DNA from: Sedimenticola selenatireducens DSM 17993
GTDB lineage: Bacteria > Pseudomonadota > Gammaproteobacteria > Chromatiales > Chromatiaceae
DNA length: 64,000 nt
NCBI RefSeq assembly: GCF_000428045.1
Contig: NZ_ATZE01000007.1
Location: 177,839 to 241,838 of the forward strand
Reading direction: 5' to 3'
Shown here: in pieces, positions 61,752 to 64,000 of the stretch
Layout of the letters: every line of letters begins with the position of its first letter
How positions within the stretch are numbered: the stretch's first letter is position 1
The notes under the pieces: model-generated
The model's database searches: none
Told to the model about the DNA's origin: nothing
The model's input: the letters and a program-made list of their open reading frames with translations, nothing else
Program-made: the position numbers and the translations under genes

Positions 61752-63725
61752 CTACATTAATTTACCCAGATTAGCGATTAAAGCATCTTGTAGCACGTAC
61801 AACTCAGCCATGCTTTTCGTGGCCTCTTCATGTTTTCCGGATCTATGCTGACCACAGATATTTGAGCCTAGTGAATGAACTTTATTGTGCAATTCCTTAA
61901 TGCATGTAAATGCATCATTATCGCTATAAAATATTTTTCCTTCATTGTTTTGCCATTGAGCGAATCGACAGTTGTCTACCGCTAATGCAGGTGGGCAATC
62001 TTTTTTATCTTCCAGATAGTCGTTGATATTTCGAACCCATGCTCGATGCTCTATTTCTGCGAAAATCAGAGATTGATGCTCATGACTTATGCGCTTCTGT
62101 TGTGTCCAGCTTGTGTGTGGACGCCACTCTGAAATCCACATGGGTATTTCAGATGCAGGCATAGGTAACCCTATTCAGTATCCTTGAGCTAACGTGCACC
62201 CCAGTTTTAACAGTAACTGACCATGCTGAACCGTTTCTACACCCTCTGCAATTACATTACGCCTGAATGCTGCAGACATGCTTAATACGCCCTCAAGAAT
62301 AGCTAGGTCGTCAGAATCATAGAGCATGTCGCGTACAAAGGTTCGATCAATTTTTAAATACGAAGCAGGGAGGTGCTTAAGATAGGTCAATGAAGAATAT
62401 CCAGTTCCAAAGTCATCAAGAGCAAAACTCACTCCAATGGATTTACATTCATGCATTACTTTCGATACTTGGAACACATCCTCTAGAGCACTTGTTTCAA
62501 GTACTTCTAATTCAAGGCGATCGTTAGGAACATCGGGATGCTTTTCTAGCAATTGTGATAAATGTTCAACAAAATCAGGTTGTTGTAGGTGGTAAGCGCC
62601 AATATTGACGCTAACGGAAATATTCAGTCCCAGTGATTGCCAAATAGATATTTGTGAGAGTGCTGTGTTAATAACCCATTCGTCAAGAACCAGTGAAAAA
62701 GGTTGATCTTCTATTGCTGGTAAAAAGTCGTTGGGGTATATCAATCCCCGGTCTGGATGTTGCCAACGTATCAGTGCTTCGACACCAATAACTTCACCCG
62801 TATGCATGTTGACTTTTGGTTGATAGTGAAGAACAAATTCTTGATGATCTAACGCTTGGTAGATGCGTTCTAGGCTTTCATGACGGCCACGAAGAGTCCT
62901 ATCCATTGCAGAATCGAATATGTAATAGCGGTTCTTTCCCTCAAGTTTAGCTTGATACATTGCCTGATCAGCTTGGCGCAATAATTGATCAGCATTAGTG
63001 TCTTCCGTTTGCGGATAAAAAGTAACACCTAAGCTACCTGATACTTGCAGGCTCAACTCACCCGCGTGAATTGGTTGCGCTGTTATCTGTAATATACGGT
63101 GGATATGCGAGAGGTGCTCAGATGAATCTTTCACATCATTAAGAACGAAAACAAATTCGTCGCCACCAAGACGGGCAATGGTATCTCCTTTCCTCAGAAT
63201 CTTTTTCAGTCGTTTAGATAGTGTAACCAGGAGGCGGTCACCAGTGTCATGACCATAACAATCGTTTACATCTTTGAAACCGTCCAGGTCTAAATAGATT
63301 ACAGCCAGTTTATTTTTAAGCCGTTGGGTTTGTATCATGGCCTGTTGAAGACGATCGGCCAGTAATACTCTATTCGGAAGGTTAGTCAAAATATCGTGAT
63401 GGGCAATATGTTCAAGCTGTTTCTGGTGTTCCTTCTGCTCTGTAATATCCGTGCACACACAAACCCACTTATAGGGTCGACCATCATCGTCTAGAAGAGG
63501 AATGCCGTTGTTACTCCAATAGCGATACGAGCCATCGCTATGCCTGACTCTGAACTGGTTGTGAATCTGTGAAGTACCTCTTTGATAATGTTCTACTGTA
63601 GCAATAAAAACCGGAATATCATTTGGGTGGATAGATTGAGCCCATAGGTTTTGATCTTTCGATAATGTTCCCGCTTTATATCCAAGAATTCTATCAATAT
63701 CACCAAACCACTCTAGACAAATATA
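61752..63725 (-). pseudogene. PAS-GGDEF-EAL-CZB protein, interrupted by TGA and truncated by IS200/IS605
   Basis: The frame from 63725 to 62178 encodes a PAS domain without its N-terminus, an intact GGDEF domain (RLGGDEFVFVL) and an EAL domain (GVEALIRWQHPD, DDFGTGYSSLTYLKH) ending LGCTLAQGY. A TGA at 62177-62175 follows. The same frame then continues IGLPMPASEIPMWISEW, the normal end of an EAL domain, into a zinc-binding CZB-like domain (EHRAWVRNI, NCRFAQWQ, ELHNKVHSL) stopping at 61752. One base change (GGA to TGA) explains the break. At the 5' end the gene runs into an IS element. Either part alone might still be made (62175-63833, and an ATG at 62162), but the whole gene looks inactivated. 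Confidence 0.82.
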
Positions 63726-64000
63726 AGAGACCCCCCAGCTTTGCTGGGGAGGCATTAGCAGTTTGACAGTAACGGGAGTCTCATAGTAACTCCAAAGCGT
63801 GAGCCGCCAAGCAACACGCAAAGGAGAAACCATGAGACGAGTAGAAAGTTTAAGTCACACGAGGTGGGAGTGTAAGTACCATATCGTGTTCATCCCGAAA
63901 TATCGTAGGAAAGTGCTTTTTGGCCAAATACGCAAAGAGCTTGGTGAAGTATTTCATCGATTGGCAAAGCAAAAGGAGAGTCTGATCGAAGAAGGTCATA
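63722..64000 (+). mobile_element. IS200/IS605-family insertion sequence (left part)
   Basis: A typical left-end hairpin, CCCCAGC/GCTGGGG with a TTT loop (63733-63749), lies before a Y1-type transposase gene that runs off the window. IS200/IS605 elements lack terminal inverted repeats and use such subterminal hairpins. The exact left boundary is uncertain by several bases; the coding sense of the disrupted PAS gene is lost near 63725. Confidence 0.8.
63832..64000 (+). CDS. tnpA: IS200/IS605-family Y1 transposase TnpA (3' end outside window)
   Basis: The 56 visible residues begin MRRVESLSHTRWECKYHIVF and continue with PKYRRKVLFGQIRKELGEV, typical of IS200-type single-strand transposases. The HUH and catalytic Tyr motifs would lie beyond the right edge. 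An AAGGAG ribosome-binding site precedes the ATG. Confidence 0.9.
   Translation, partial: MRRVESLSHTRWECKYHIVFIPKYRRKVLFGQIRKELGEVFHRLAKQKESLIEEGH

Noticed and set aside
62175..62177. TGA as a selenocysteine codon in the GGDEF-EAL-CZB gene
   Set aside because: EAL proteins are not known selenoproteins, the expected residue is Gly, and no clear SECIS-like hairpin was seen directly downstream; a nonsense change is simpler.

Overview
The window looks like the chromosome of a sulfur-oxidising gammaproteobacterium. The pheT-ihfA-merR-tRNA-Pro order is typical of gammaproteobacteria. Two genes encode Gly/Tyr-rich secreted proteins of the sulfur globule type, and a neighbour resembles DsrS, a protein of the reverse-Dsr sulfur oxidation pathway. 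The assignment to a Chromatiales-like sulfur oxidiser is inference from these families.

Left part (1-11,012): the 3' part of pheT, then ihfA, a MerR-type regulator, tRNA-Pro(GGG) with a strong terminator, a small dispersed repeat, pabB and a TonB-type protein. A cobalamin riboswitch then precedes a vitamin B12 uptake set (BtuB-type receptor, binding protein, permease, ATPase) that ends in rsmE.

11,050-26,500 (approximate): a Mu-like transposable prophage. Except for three rightward genes at its early end, it runs leftwards. Order from that end: two membrane proteins, a CI-type repressor, paired operators, a Ner/Cro-like protein, several small early genes, MuA- and MuB-type transposition proteins, GemA, Mor, then a reduced late region with an I-type protease, a tail assembly chaperone with a -1 frameshift, a tape measure protein and one more small gene. 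No terminase, portal, major capsid, sheath, baseplate, fibre or lysis gene is seen, so it is probably defective. The repressor and the first membrane protein share a short N/Q-rich motif ending in AGRDI, the most unusual signal in the window.

26,524-45,199: a second copy of the dispersed repeat, a LysE-type exporter, an Lrp-type regulator divergent from lysA, and a chemoreceptor. A PmrAB/QseBC-like two-component system follows, divergent from an LTA-synthase-like/PAP2 envelope operon with a good PmrA-type box between them. Next come a DUF1244 protein, two sulfur globule protein genes, the dsrS-like/VWA/MoxR operon, a YpfJ-like zinc peptidase and an MFS transporter.

45,436-64,000: a cytosolic HDOD-GAF histidine kinase paired with a response regulator-PAS-GGDEF-EAL protein, a divergent MinD/FlhG-like ATPase, an Anbu proteasome-like cluster (zinc peptidase, Anbu, ATP-grasp, alpha-E), a universal stress protein with a SulP transporter, a small Cys-rich lipoprotein, and a winged-helix/TPR regulator with a methyltransferase. 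Last is a PAS-GGDEF-EAL-CZB gene broken by an in-frame TGA and by an IS200/IS605 element that runs off the right edge.
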